From Candidatus Shapirobacteria bacterium UBA1420 (GTDB lineage: Bacteria; Patescibacteriota; Microgenomatia; UBA12405): a DNA stretch of 10,043 bases. Below are positions 1 to 6,298 of this stretch, piece by piece (within the stretch, counting starts at the first letter, position 1; the number at the start of each line of letters is the position of its first letter). The stretch lies in NCBI GenBank assembly GCA_002304845.1, contig DBPM01000013.1, forward strand, positions 10,675 through 20,717. The letters run 5' to 3'. Both the position numbers and the translations under genes were made by a program. The notes beneath the pieces were generated by a model, which saw only the letters and a program-made list of their open reading frames with translations, did not search any database and was not told the origin of the DNA.

Positions 1-29
1 GGATGCCTTATCAAAATCCTGTTTTTCAT
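1..29 (-). CDS. Start of an unidentified gene overlapping yqeY (partial)
   Basis: On the minus strand an ATG at 27-29 overlaps the TGA stop of yqeY (26-28) in an ATGA arrangement. It opens a frame running to the window edge without a stop, reading MKNRILIRH. Four-base overlaps like this are the usual coupling in this compact genome, so this is probably the next gene of the rpsU-yqeY operon. Nine residues are too few to identify it. A ybeY-like rRNA maturation protein would be one possibility, but that is a guess from gene order only. Confidence 0.4.
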
Positions 30-460
30 TGAGACAATTCTTCTTTGACTATCTTGGATACCAGCTCTCCCCCGGCTTGACCGGCTACTAATTTCATCGT
101 CTCTCCCATCACCTCTCCAAAATTACTACCCTTGTCAGCCACCACCTTTTTCACTATCTCTCTAATCTGATCTTCACTCATTTCTTGGGGTAAAAAAGTC
201 TTCACCAGCTCAATTTCCGTCTCCTGTTCAGCTACCAGATCCTCTCTTCCACCCTGAGCAAACATCGCTTTAGCCTCTTCCTTGTTTTTTAGTTCTTTAC
301 GCAACACCTGCACTTCCTCAGTCTCACTCATTTCTCCAGGAGGTAGTTGTAACGCCCTTTTATCAATCAAAGACACTAAAAATCTTAAAGCATTCGCCTT
401 TTTACTCTCGCCTGCTTTTAGTGCTTCAACCGCCTGTTTTTGAATTTGATCACGCAACAT
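26..460 (-). CDS. yqeY: GatB/YqeY domain protein
   Basis: The 144-residue product matches the usual length and pattern of the YqeY family, small cytosolic helical proteins related to the C-terminal tRNA-binding region of the GatB amidotransferase subunit. Visible family features are the N-terminal helix with ALRFLVSLIDKRAL (residues 24-37), the acidic middle segment with GGREDL (70-75) followed by the E-rich helix leading to FLPQEMS (88-94), and the glycine-rich C-terminal part GEVMGETMKLVAGQAGGELV (115-134). It lies directly after rpsU and overlaps it by 11 bases; the rpsU-yqeY pairing is widespread in bacteria. The ATG at 458-460 has no Shine-Dalgarno sequence, so translation is probably coupled to rpsU. 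The exact cellular role of stand-alone YqeY is not settled, although a link to tRNA charging is often proposed. Confidence 0.9.
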   Translation of the reverse strand: MLRDQIQKQAVEALKAGESKKANALRFLVSLIDKRALQLPPGEMSETEEVQVLRKELKNKEEAKAMFAQGGREDLVAEQETEIELVKTFLPQEMSEDQIREIVKKVVADKGSNFGEVMGETMKLVAGQAGGELVSKIVKEELSQ

Positions 461-665
461 AATTTCGGGATTTTTTAGCTCTTTTACGGCACTTTTCTCG
501 CCATAAAATTACTTTTTTTTGAGCATAACGGACTTCAGAAGGCTTTTCATAAGCCGCTCTCTTGCGAACTTCCTCAGTTATATCCTCTTCCATGCACAAC
601 CGCCGGAATTTACCGATAATATCATCCTTTGATTCACCTTTTTTTCTTTTGACAATTATAGACAT
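450..665 (-). CDS. rpsU: 30S ribosomal protein S21
   Basis: A short, strongly basic protein of 71 residues with the S21 pattern: a beta-strand start (SIIVKRKKGES), a helical section with FRRLCMEEDITEEVRKR, and a lysine/arginine-rich tail. S21 sits on the 30S platform near the anti-Shine-Dalgarno end of 16S rRNA and helps initiation. I place the start at the ATG at 663-665 rather than the in-frame TTG at 666-668, because AAGGAGGTGA (670-679) gives the ATG a 7-base spacing after AAGGAGG and the TTG only 4. The gene has its own promoter at 690-718 and is followed by yqeY with an 11-base overlap. It ends in TGA. Confidence 0.93.
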   Translation of the reverse strand: MSIIVKRKKGESKDDIIGKFRRLCMEEDITEEVRKRAAYEKPSEVRYAQKKVILWREKCRKRAKKSRNYVA

Positions 666-669
666 CAAA

Positions 670-679
670 TCACCTCCTT
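670..679 (-). promoter_or_regulatory. Perfect Shine-Dalgarno sequence of rpsU
   Basis: The minus strand reads AAGGAGGTGA, a ten-base complement to the usual 16S rRNA 3' end, seven bases (after AAGGAGG) before the ATG at 663-665. Most other starts in the window have no such motif, so rpsU stands out as a strongly initiated gene. It decides the ATG over the TTG start. Confidence 0.85.
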
Positions 680-689
680 AAACTCTGCT

Positions 690-718
690 ATTTTACCCAT
701 CTTTACTGATTTTGTAAA
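690..718 (-). promoter_or_regulatory. Sigma70-like promoter for rpsU-yqeY
   Basis: On the minus strand TTTACA (713-718) is followed by exactly 17 bases and TAAAAT (690-695), each hexamer one base from consensus. The predicted start near 683 gives a short leader holding the Shine-Dalgarno sequence. The -35 element lies inside the end of the upstream dockerin gene. rpsU can therefore be expressed independently of the surface-protein operon, and no terminator separates the two. Confidence 0.6.
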
Positions 719-1380
719 CACTTGCGTATATCTAGGCTATTCACTACCCCATCATTATTCAAATCCCCAGGAGATAAACATTTTCCTGTTGGTACCGGTG
801 TTACTGCTTTACCCCCCTGACCCTTTTGACAATATACATAATCCAGGCTATTAACTACCCCATCTCCATTATAATCAGTTTTTCTGTCACACACTCCTCC
901 CACAGCTGGTGAAGGTCTTAATCCTGCAGAAGCCGTCGGTGTTGGTATCGAGGTAATTACCGGCAAAACCACTCCCGAAGGTGTTGCTGCCTCCTTGGTT
1001 TTAAAAGAATAAGGAATACCGTTGTTGTCAAACAACTCTTCTCCTACCCTAATTCTAAAATAATAGTTAGTATTCGCTTTCAAAGCACTCAAGGTCACGG
1101 CGTGGTTGGTTGTCTCTGTACTCTCTGGTGCTCTTAAGAGCAAACTGGCTGGAGTTGTTCCGTATTCTACAATTCCCATACTAGCTTTATCAGACACCCA
1201 GGTAACCACCGCACTTTTACCATCCTCACCCACTTTGGCTAATACATTTTTAGCTTCAGTTGCCGCTGATGCTCCACTAAAAAAAGTTTTGGCTGTGGTT
1301 ATTCCTAACACTCCCAAAACCCCCACCAACAACATAATCACAATGATAATAATCGTTTTTACCGTCGGTTTCTTGGTCAT
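703..1380 (-). CDS. Membrane-anchored FN3-like protein with C-terminal double dockerin
   Basis: The 225-residue product has a basic N-terminus and a membrane segment (about 9-30). A beta-rich domain at about 43-129 resembles fibronectin type III / purple acid phosphatase N-terminal domains (AVVTWVSD, VEYGTT, LKANTNYYFRIRV). A Thr/Pro/Ser linker leads to a dockerin with two calcium-loop motifs: D169, N171, D173, G174, N177, D180 and D206, N208, D210, G211, N214, D217. Both match the type I pattern D-x-N-x-D-G-x-V-N-x-x-D. Each loop is framed by cysteines at equal distances (C164/C184, C201/C221), suggesting a disulfide clamp. It is the last gene of the surface operon; its ATG overlaps the upstream TGA by four bases and has GAGG nearby. 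Expected outside the membrane, docked to a cohesin. The ligand of the FN3-like part is unknown. Confidence 0.85.
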   Translation of the reverse strand: MTKKPTVKTIIIIVIMLLVGVLGVLGITTAKTFFSGASAATEAKNVLAKVGEDGKSAVVTWVSDKASMGIVEYGTTPASLLLRAPESTETTNHAVTLSALKANTNYYFRIRVGEELFDNNGIPYSFKTKEAATPSGVVLPVITSIPTPTASAGLRPSPAVGGVCDRKTDYNGDGVVNSLDYVYCQKGQGGKAVTPVPTGKCLSPGDLNNDGVVNSLDIRKCLQNQ

Positions 1381-2069
1381 AGTTTCCTCAGGGCCAGTGA
1401 AGCTAATACCCCAATCGCACCTACAATTGTTAGAACAATAGTATTTTCCACCATCCCTGTCTTAGGTAACTCTGTTGTCGTCGTAGTCGTTGTCGTATTT
1501 GATGAAGAAGATGGCACTGGTGTAGCTGTCGCCACTGGTGTCTCACTGCTACCGGCGGTAATAGTATAAACTCCGTTTATATTTTGTGCACAATCAATCA
1601 CATCACTACTAAAGACTTCATCATTAATATTAGAATCTTTCGACTCACCCGGAGTGCAAATAAAATCAACTTTGGCCGTACCTAAATCTTTCGCCTTAAA
1701 AGTCATTACCGCTAAATCCCCATCTAAAGCATGAATACCAAAAGTACTCGTGTCATTCTGCATTAAAGTTGTTCTAAATTTACCACTAGCATTCTCAATA
1801 CTGATATCACCAAAATCAAATTTAAACACAGGTTTAGCGGCTGCCTTAACTGTTAATAGCTCTAGCTTTGTATTATCAAAGGACATCCATAAATCTACCG
1901 CCTGAGATTTTATACCATTACTATCCACCCCAATCGTGACATCAAAAGTTTCACCATTACTATAAGTTTTGGCCGCCGGAGTTAATTTTAATAACGGGCC
2001 CGCTGCTAAAGCAGTCCCAGTATTCGACAAAAAAAGGAATATAAATAATGGCAGTAATATTTTTTTCAT
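1377..2069 (-). CDS. Cell-wall-anchored cohesin protein with LPKTG sorting signal
   Basis: The 230-residue product starts with a signal peptide (1-22, ending ALA). A single cohesin domain follows at about 26-171, with the strand pattern of the family (GETFDVTIGVDS, AVDLWMSFDNTKLELLTV, DGDLAVMTFKAKD), and then a Ser/Thr-rich linker (about 173-199, including eight Thr in a row). The C-terminus is a textbook sortase signal: LPKTG (201-205), a hydrophobic segment (about 209-227) and a basic end (RKL). Cohesins bind dockerins through calcium-dependent contacts. With only one cohesin and a wall anchor it resembles the anchoring scaffoldins of cellulosome producers. Neighbouring genes supply three dockerins. 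It starts with TAATG, overlapping the upstream stop by one base. No sortase gene is in the window. C138 and C160 could pair. Confidence 0.85.
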   Translation of the reverse strand: MKKILLPLFIFLFLSNTGTALAAGPLLKLTPAAKTYSNGETFDVTIGVDSNGIKSQAVDLWMSFDNTKLELLTVKAAAKPVFKFDFGDISIENASGKFRTTLMQNDTSTFGIHALDGDLAVMTFKAKDLGTAKVDFICTPGESKDSNINDEVFSSDVIDCAQNINGVYTITAGSSETPVATATPVPSSSSNTTTTTTTTELPKTGMVENTIVLTIVGAIGVLASLALRKL

Positions 2070-2578
2070 TATAAATAGGGTAACGTCTTTACTGTCCCAT
2101 TTTCAACCACTAAAGTTGAAGGGTTAATAGAAAAAGTCGCCTTCTGCCCTTCTATCGGCTGATAATTTATATCCAATAATTCAACTGTTTCTCCAGCCAT
2201 CAACTTTAAACCATCAGTAGCTTTAACATAATACTTAATTACTACTCGAGACTTATCCTTATCCACACCAGAATAAATCATATTGCCCTGTTTACCTTTT
2301 TCTTTAACTACTATGTCCTTCGCACCCACAAAATCTACATACAAATCCATTCCATCGAGAGCCAACTCTTTCATACTTGTCACCGTCAAAGTCTTCATTC
2401 CCTCCCCTTCCTTCCAACCAAAGTTTATCACTGCCTCCTCCGCAACCACTTGTTCCACTTCCATCTCCTTAGTAGTTACTACTGACTTATTTCCAGTTCT
2501 ACCTAAAAATATCACTCCCTCTACCACAACTATCAGGGCTAAAATGACTACTGGCCAAAAAAGTTTATTGTTTTTCAT
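2069..2578 (-). CDS. Membrane-anchored protein, possibly a divergent cohesin
   Basis: The 169-residue product has an N-terminal membrane segment (about 7-26), an acidic spacer (36-48) and a beta-rich exported domain to the end. I do not recognise it firmly. The stretch ALDGMDLYVDFVGAKDIVV (73-91), followed by VVIKYYVKA and a late GETVELLDINY, follows the spacing of cohesin strands and resembles AVDLWMSFDNTKLELLTV of the next gene. A degenerate cohesin is therefore the best guess. It has no cysteines, no dockerin and no sorting tail. The ATG lies one base after the upstream stop, and its own stop overlaps the next start (TAATG), which places it inside the operon. Alternatives are another immunoglobulin-like fold or an assembly factor. 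Confidence 0.6.
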   Translation of the reverse strand: MKNNKLFWPVVILALIVVVEGVIFLGRTGNKSVVTTKEMEVEQVVAEEAVINFGWKEGEGMKTLTVTSMKELALDGMDLYVDFVGAKDIVVKEKGKQGNMIYSGVDKDKSRVVIKYYVKATDGLKLMAGETVELLDINYQPIEGQKATFSINPSTLVVENGTVKTLPYL

Positions 2579-2579
2579 A

Positions 2580-4025
2580 TTAATAAAGTTGTCCTTGTTT
2601 CTCTTCCAAAGACTTGCTTAATAAGTAAAGGTCAGCACTGTTAGCTTGACAGTTACCATTCAAATCTGCCTTTAAATTTTGCCCAGCTGGTACCGTCTCC
2701 AACTTTGCCACAATACTTTTCACATAAGAAAAATCCAAAATATTAATATCCCCATCTTGAGGTGAATCTTCACCGCCACCCGGACCAGTTCTTAAGACTG
2801 AAACCACATCACCAGGCAACATTGGATGATTACTAAAGTCATACCAAGGACTAGTTGCCGCATTCTTAGTTAAAACCAACTCACCCCCTGCTTTATCATA
2901 ATTTTTACTTTGGTTTTGAACTCCATATTTCATCTGTAAATGCTTCGGACCTTTAAAGAATACCGCCACTTGATCCGTATAATTAAAACCGGTTAAGACC
3001 AAACTACCCTTTAACACCACTTTCTTGGTCTCACCTTCATTTACATCAATCACTTCACTCGGAATTACATTGTTATAAACTTGAGTCGTACCTCTAGACA
3101 ATACAATTACCTGCATTGGCCAATTCACCATACAGGCATGATCATTCGGTAACACTCCTCGATAACTGACTTTATAATTCAACACCGGCGCATCACCACC
3201 TTTCAAAGCTGCCTCACATTCCTCCCTTGTGTTGTAATTTTGACCAATCACCATCAGTTGGTTATCACCATCACAAATCTTCACTTCTTTGCAATACCCC
3301 TCTCCTACCGCTCTTTCAGTATTATTACTCTTGCGATCTAACCAATCACCATCACGCACTATCCTCCACACCAATCTACATACAGGGGTAACAGACGGTC
3401 CACCTGACGGAACTGGTGACGAACCTGTTGGTGATGGAGCACTTCCATCTGTTACTTCATACTTACCACCAGCAACATTCCTCACAGTAATAGCTTTATC
3501 ATCACTAGCTGGATTATAAGCTCCTAACACAGTTGCTCCATTCGTAGTATCTATAGTAATAGACTTCACCCCATCAGTTTTCTTTTTGGCTACAAAAGTC
3601 ATTTCAAAAATGTTCCCAGCATTTTTCAATTTATTCAGCTGATCAGAAGTCACTCCATTACTACCAAAAGCCACTGTAGTACAAACCTTATCCCCATCAC
3701 CTACTTTAGTCACGGCCGTTATTGCTTCAGCATCAAAACCAGCACTTTTATTACCTGCTACCGACTTAAACTCAATGTGGTTACTGTAACAAAGCTTCAC
3801 TTGAGCCGCTTCCACCCTAGCATTAGTATTATCTAAAACAAAATTAACAGTATATTTCAGCTCTCCACCCAACTTCTTGGTCTGTTTAGCCTCAGGTACC
3901 ACCGACATAGTCGCCCCAGCCACTGCTGCCCCTCTTCTGGTATCTTGATTCTGTTTCATCAGTGCCAAAGCCCCAGCCACTGCTGCTAAAAGTAATAGAG
4001 TTAAAAATATTTTTCCTTTTTTCAT
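2580..4025 (-). CDS. Adaptor-like protein: cohesin-like domain, Ig-like domain, C-terminal dockerin
   Basis: The 481-residue product has an N-terminal membrane segment (about 5-23), then D28-x-R30-x-x-A33. A cohesin-like domain follows at about 37-193 (LKYTVNFVLDN, AAQVKLCYSNHIEFKSV, GNIFEMTFVAKK). A Pro/Ser/Gly linker (194-214) leads to a cysteine-containing segment (216-270), an Ig-like beta domain (283 to about 395, containing FFKGPKHLQ), and a dockerin (about 420-479). The first dockerin loop keeps D420, D424, G425, N428 and D431 but has P422 at the third position. The second keeps D454, N456, N458, N462 and D465 but has C459 in place of Gly. Having both partner modules makes it a candidate adaptor scaffoldin linking the wall cohesin to further docked proteins. 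The Ig-like domain before the dockerin is reminiscent in position of X modules in cellulosomes. It starts three bases after the upstream stop, without a Shine-Dalgarno sequence. Confidence 0.8.
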   Translation of the reverse strand: MKKGKIFLTLLLLAAVAGALALMKQNQDTRRGAAVAGATMSVVPEAKQTKKLGGELKYTVNFVLDNTNARVEAAQVKLCYSNHIEFKSVAGNKSAGFDAEAITAVTKVGDGDKVCTTVAFGSNGVTSDQLNKLKNAGNIFEMTFVAKKKTDGVKSITIDTTNGATVLGAYNPASDDKAITVRNVAGGKYEVTDGSAPSPTGSSPVPSGGPSVTPVCRLVWRIVRDGDWLDRKSNNTERAVGEGYCKEVKICDGDNQLMVIGQNYNTREECEAALKGGDAPVLNYKVSYRGVLPNDHACMVNWPMQVIVLSRGTTQVYNNVIPSEVIDVNEGETKKVVLKGSLVLTGFNYTDQVAVFFKGPKHLQMKYGVQNQSKNYDKAGGELVLTKNAATSPWYDFSNHPMLPGDVVSVLRTGPGGGEDSPQDGDINILDFSYVKSIVAKLETVPAGQNLKADLNGNCQANSADLYLLSKSLEEKQGQLY

Positions 4026-4028
4026 AAC

Positions 4029-6209
4029 CTATTGAAGAGTTTTAATATAATAATTTTTCCAGATTAAATAATCATTAACAAGATCAACTTTACCATCACA
4101 GTTAAAGTCTGCCCTCCAAGTATTTTTAACTGATGTCCCCAAATCCCCAGCAATATAATCTTCTTTCCAAATCGAGTAATCAGTTAAGTTGGTAAATCTT
4201 GAACAATCTGCATCCCCCTTCCCTTTAGCTCCAGGATCATTACTACATTGAGTACAGTTTCCAGCCGGACATTGTGTCATATTAGTAGTCCACTTTCCAC
4301 CAATAGCAGGACAGCAATACTCCACACCACCACAAGTGTCTTTTTGTCCAACAGTGTTACAAATAATATCCCTGGAAGTTCCATCAGAATCAGGCTTCTT
4401 ACAATCACGCAATATTCTTCCGGTACTATCAGGACACGCCTGCGCCCCCGGACACTTATCACTCGGTCTTGGACCTGGATCACCCGTCGGCACCACACCT
4501 GTTATCACTGGCCCAACCGGTTTACATACCCCCCCTAAACATTTTTTGCTTTTACATTGACTATCACTAGTACATTTGCAGTTATCCGGTCTGTTAGTTA
4601 ATAAACTACAATTTTCTATACACGTAGGATATGACAAGCCGTCATCCGTACATGTCAATCCTTCGCAACATAACTTAGTTGCACATGACTTACCAGCACC
4701 AACACACGGCATTGGAATATAAGTTGGAATCTTGTTCCTAGGTACACACTTAGGGTATGACAAACCCTCTTCTATACAAATATCTGTCAACAAACAACAC
4801 GACCTGGTAGTACAAGATTCATTAGTCTCTGCACATGACAGAGTTGGCCTTGCCGTAGGTGTCCGTGTCGGCACAGACGTGACCCACCCAGTTGGTGATA
4901 CGAAACCCGGACACTTACTCATGTCAGTAGTCCAAATTGCACCATTCGCCGGACAGCAATAATCTACTCCACCGCAAGTTTCTTTTCGCCCTGCAATATT
5001 ACAAATACTTTCCCTAGTACTCCCATCAGCATCAGGTTTAACACAATCATATAACACTTTTCCAAAACATTTCTGTGCATCTGGACACCTCTCAGATGGT
5101 GGTGGACATTGACCCATGTCTGTGGTCCAAACCCCACCAGCTTTAGGACAGCAATAATTTTTACCACCACAGGTATCTACAATTCCAGGCGCCTTACAAA
5201 CAACATCTCTAGAAGTTCCGTCAGCGTCAGGCTTAACACAATCGTATAATACATTATTGCCAGCAAGACATTTCTGTGAACCTGGACACATTTGAACCGA
5301 CAAAGGACATTGTCTCAAATCATCAGTCCAAACCCCACCATTTTTGGGACAGCAATATTTTTTACCACCACAAAACTCTATCACCCCCGCCACATCACAT
5401 GGAACATCCCTAGAGGTTCCATCAATATCTGGCAAAGCACAATCATGCAACACTTTACCACCACATTGCTGCGATTTAGGACACAACTCATTAGCTCTGG
5501 AACAATTAGTCATGTCGGGAGTCCACAATCCACCAGCTTTAGGACAGCAATAATTTTTACCACCACAAGTAGCCAATAATCCATCAGTACTACAAACAAC
5601 ATCTCTAGTAGTGCCATCAGTATCCGGTTTCACGCAATCATGTAACACATTTCCATAACATCGTTGGGCACCTGATTCTGAACACATTTCAGCTGGTGGA
5701 GGGGACACTGAAGGTGATGCTTTACAAGCTCCGTTAATACAGCCGTAAGGACAATTACTCAGCAACTTCCATACACCATTATTACACTGCAAAACCTGGT
5801 TGCCACTATCATTACATCTTGTTTCTGTACCTGAACATGCTGGCGCCCGGCAACCATCACCATCACATCCTAAACTTCCACAGGCTTTCTCTAAAACCCA
5901 GTTTCCTGCATTACAATAGTACTGATTATTTCCTTCACATTTCCTATGTCCTTGAGGACAATTATCAACATTACTAATACACCTCGGAGAACTAAAACCT
6001 GAACTTTCATCTGCACAAGTCAAACCAGCACAACATGGCCTAGTAGAACAACTCTGATTAATACCAGCACACCCTGCCGCCTGGTTTCTACTATCTTGAT
6101 TTTCCTGAACCAGTTTGGTAGCCACCGGAATCGCGATCGCCATTACCAATAAACCTAAAATCAAGGGAATTTGTGCCAAAGCTTTTCTTTGCATTATTCT
6201 ATTTTTCAA
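4029..6209 (-). CDS. Cysteine-rich repeat surface protein with C-terminal dockerin
   Basis: The 726-residue product has an N-terminal membrane segment (about 10-32), then D39-x-R41-x-x-A44. The exported part is an array of cysteine-rich modules: three six-cysteine knottin-like modules (47-77, 459-488, 502-530); two roughly 37-residue six-cysteine repeats (84-120, 125-162); five roughly 60-residue repeats (176-237, 243-301, 308-368, 375-433, 586-647), each with DCxxPDxDGxxR, TCGG-type and YCCP motifs; Pro/Thr linkers; and a dockerin (666-722) with D666/D668/S670/D677 and D701/N703/D705/G706. The second loop appears to carry one extra residue before the helix. It is the first gene of the surface operon and probably the docked cargo, with an adhesion or binding role inferred from architecture only. 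The start drawn is TTG at 6207-6209; an in-frame ATG at 6192-6194 (Met6) is an alternative, and neither has a clear Shine-Dalgarno sequence. Confidence 0.82.
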   Translation of the reverse strand: MKNRIMQRKALAQIPLILGLLVMAIAIPVATKLVQENQDSRNQAAGCAGINQSCSTRPCCAGLTCADESSGFSSPRCISNVDNCPQGHRKCEGNNQYYCNAGNWVLEKACGSLGCDGDGCRAPACSGTETRCNDSGNQVLQCNNGVWKLLSNCPYGCINGACKASPSVSPPPAEMCSESGAQRCYGNVLHDCVKPDTDGTTRDVVCSTDGLLATCGGKNYCCPKAGGLWTPDMTNCSRANELCPKSQQCGGKVLHDCALPDIDGTSRDVPCDVAGVIEFCGGKKYCCPKNGGVWTDDLRQCPLSVQMCPGSQKCLAGNNVLYDCVKPDADGTSRDVVCKAPGIVDTCGGKNYCCPKAGGVWTTDMGQCPPPSERCPDAQKCFGKVLYDCVKPDADGSTRESICNIAGRKETCGGVDYCCPANGAIWTTDMSKCPGFVSPTGWVTSVPTRTPTARPTLSCAETNESCTTRSCCLLTDICIEEGLSYPKCVPRNKIPTYIPMPCVGAGKSCATKLCCEGLTCTDDGLSYPTCIENCSLLTNRPDNCKCTSDSQCKSKKCLGGVCKPVGPVITGVVPTGDPGPRPSDKCPGAQACPDSTGRILRDCKKPDSDGTSRDIICNTVGQKDTCGGVEYCCPAIGGKWTTNMTQCPAGNCTQCSNDPGAKGKGDADCSRFTNLTDYSIWKEDYIAGDLGTSVKNTWRADFNCDGKVDLVNDYLIWKNYYIKTLQ
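4911..5684 (-). repeat. Four contiguous coding repeats of about 60 residues (a fifth copy at 4269-4454)
   Basis: Within the cysteine-rich dockerin gene, four consecutive units of 180-200 bases encode the same module, and a fifth, separated copy lies at 4269-4454. Shared anchors are an opening Cys, a second Cys near residue 9, LxDCxxPDxDGxxR, a Cys about ten residues later, CGGxxYCCP, a Gly-rich turn, W-T-x-x-M/L and a closing Cys. Copies differ at many codons, so these are diverged duplications under selection at the protein level rather than recent DNA expansion. Confidence 0.85.
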
Positions 6210-6298
6210 CTATTTATACTTCCAGTCTCACATGTTTCCTAAACTAGGTCAATAGGTCAAATTTATATACTATATATAGTATACTGTTTTCAGGCACC
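6210..6298. promoter_or_regulatory. Divergent promoter/operator region with perfect palindrome and tandem 8-mers
   Basis: This spacer separates the surface operon from the glycosidase gene. It holds an 18-base perfect palindrome (6266-6283, TATACTATATATAGTATA) that offers TATACT/TATAGT -10-like hexamers on both strands, with another TATACT at 6280-6285 on the plus strand. Beside it is a perfect tandem repeat, TAGGTCAA twice (6245-6260), which reads TTGACC on the minus strand. A TATAAAT at 6212-6218 on the minus strand could also be a -10. No -35/-10 pair with good spacing is obvious on either strand, so the exact start points are open. The symmetry suggests shared control of both directions. 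Confidence 0.5.

Noticed and set aside
1450..1500. GTC/GTA/GTT-rich tract as a simple-sequence phase-variation site
   Set aside because: It encodes the Thr-rich linker before LPKTG with mixed Thr codons, so it is not a uniform repeat. A triplet change would only alter linker length and not the frame.
4248..5579. Several plus-strand open frames of 68-96 residues opposite the cysteine-rich gene
   Set aside because: They are antisense shadows of the coding repeats: they recur with the repeat period, have no ribosome binding sites and give low-complexity Thr/Ser/His-rich proteins without domain patterns.
4911..5684. Regular repeat spacing that could suggest a CRISPR-like array
   Set aside because: The units are 180-200 bases, diverged at many codon positions, and lie inside one uninterrupted reading frame. 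They are protein repeats, not short identical repeats with spacers.
6207..6209. TTG as the certain start of the cysteine-rich gene
   Set aside because: An ATG five codons later gives an equally good membrane segment and neither has a Shine-Dalgarno sequence, so the start is left open.
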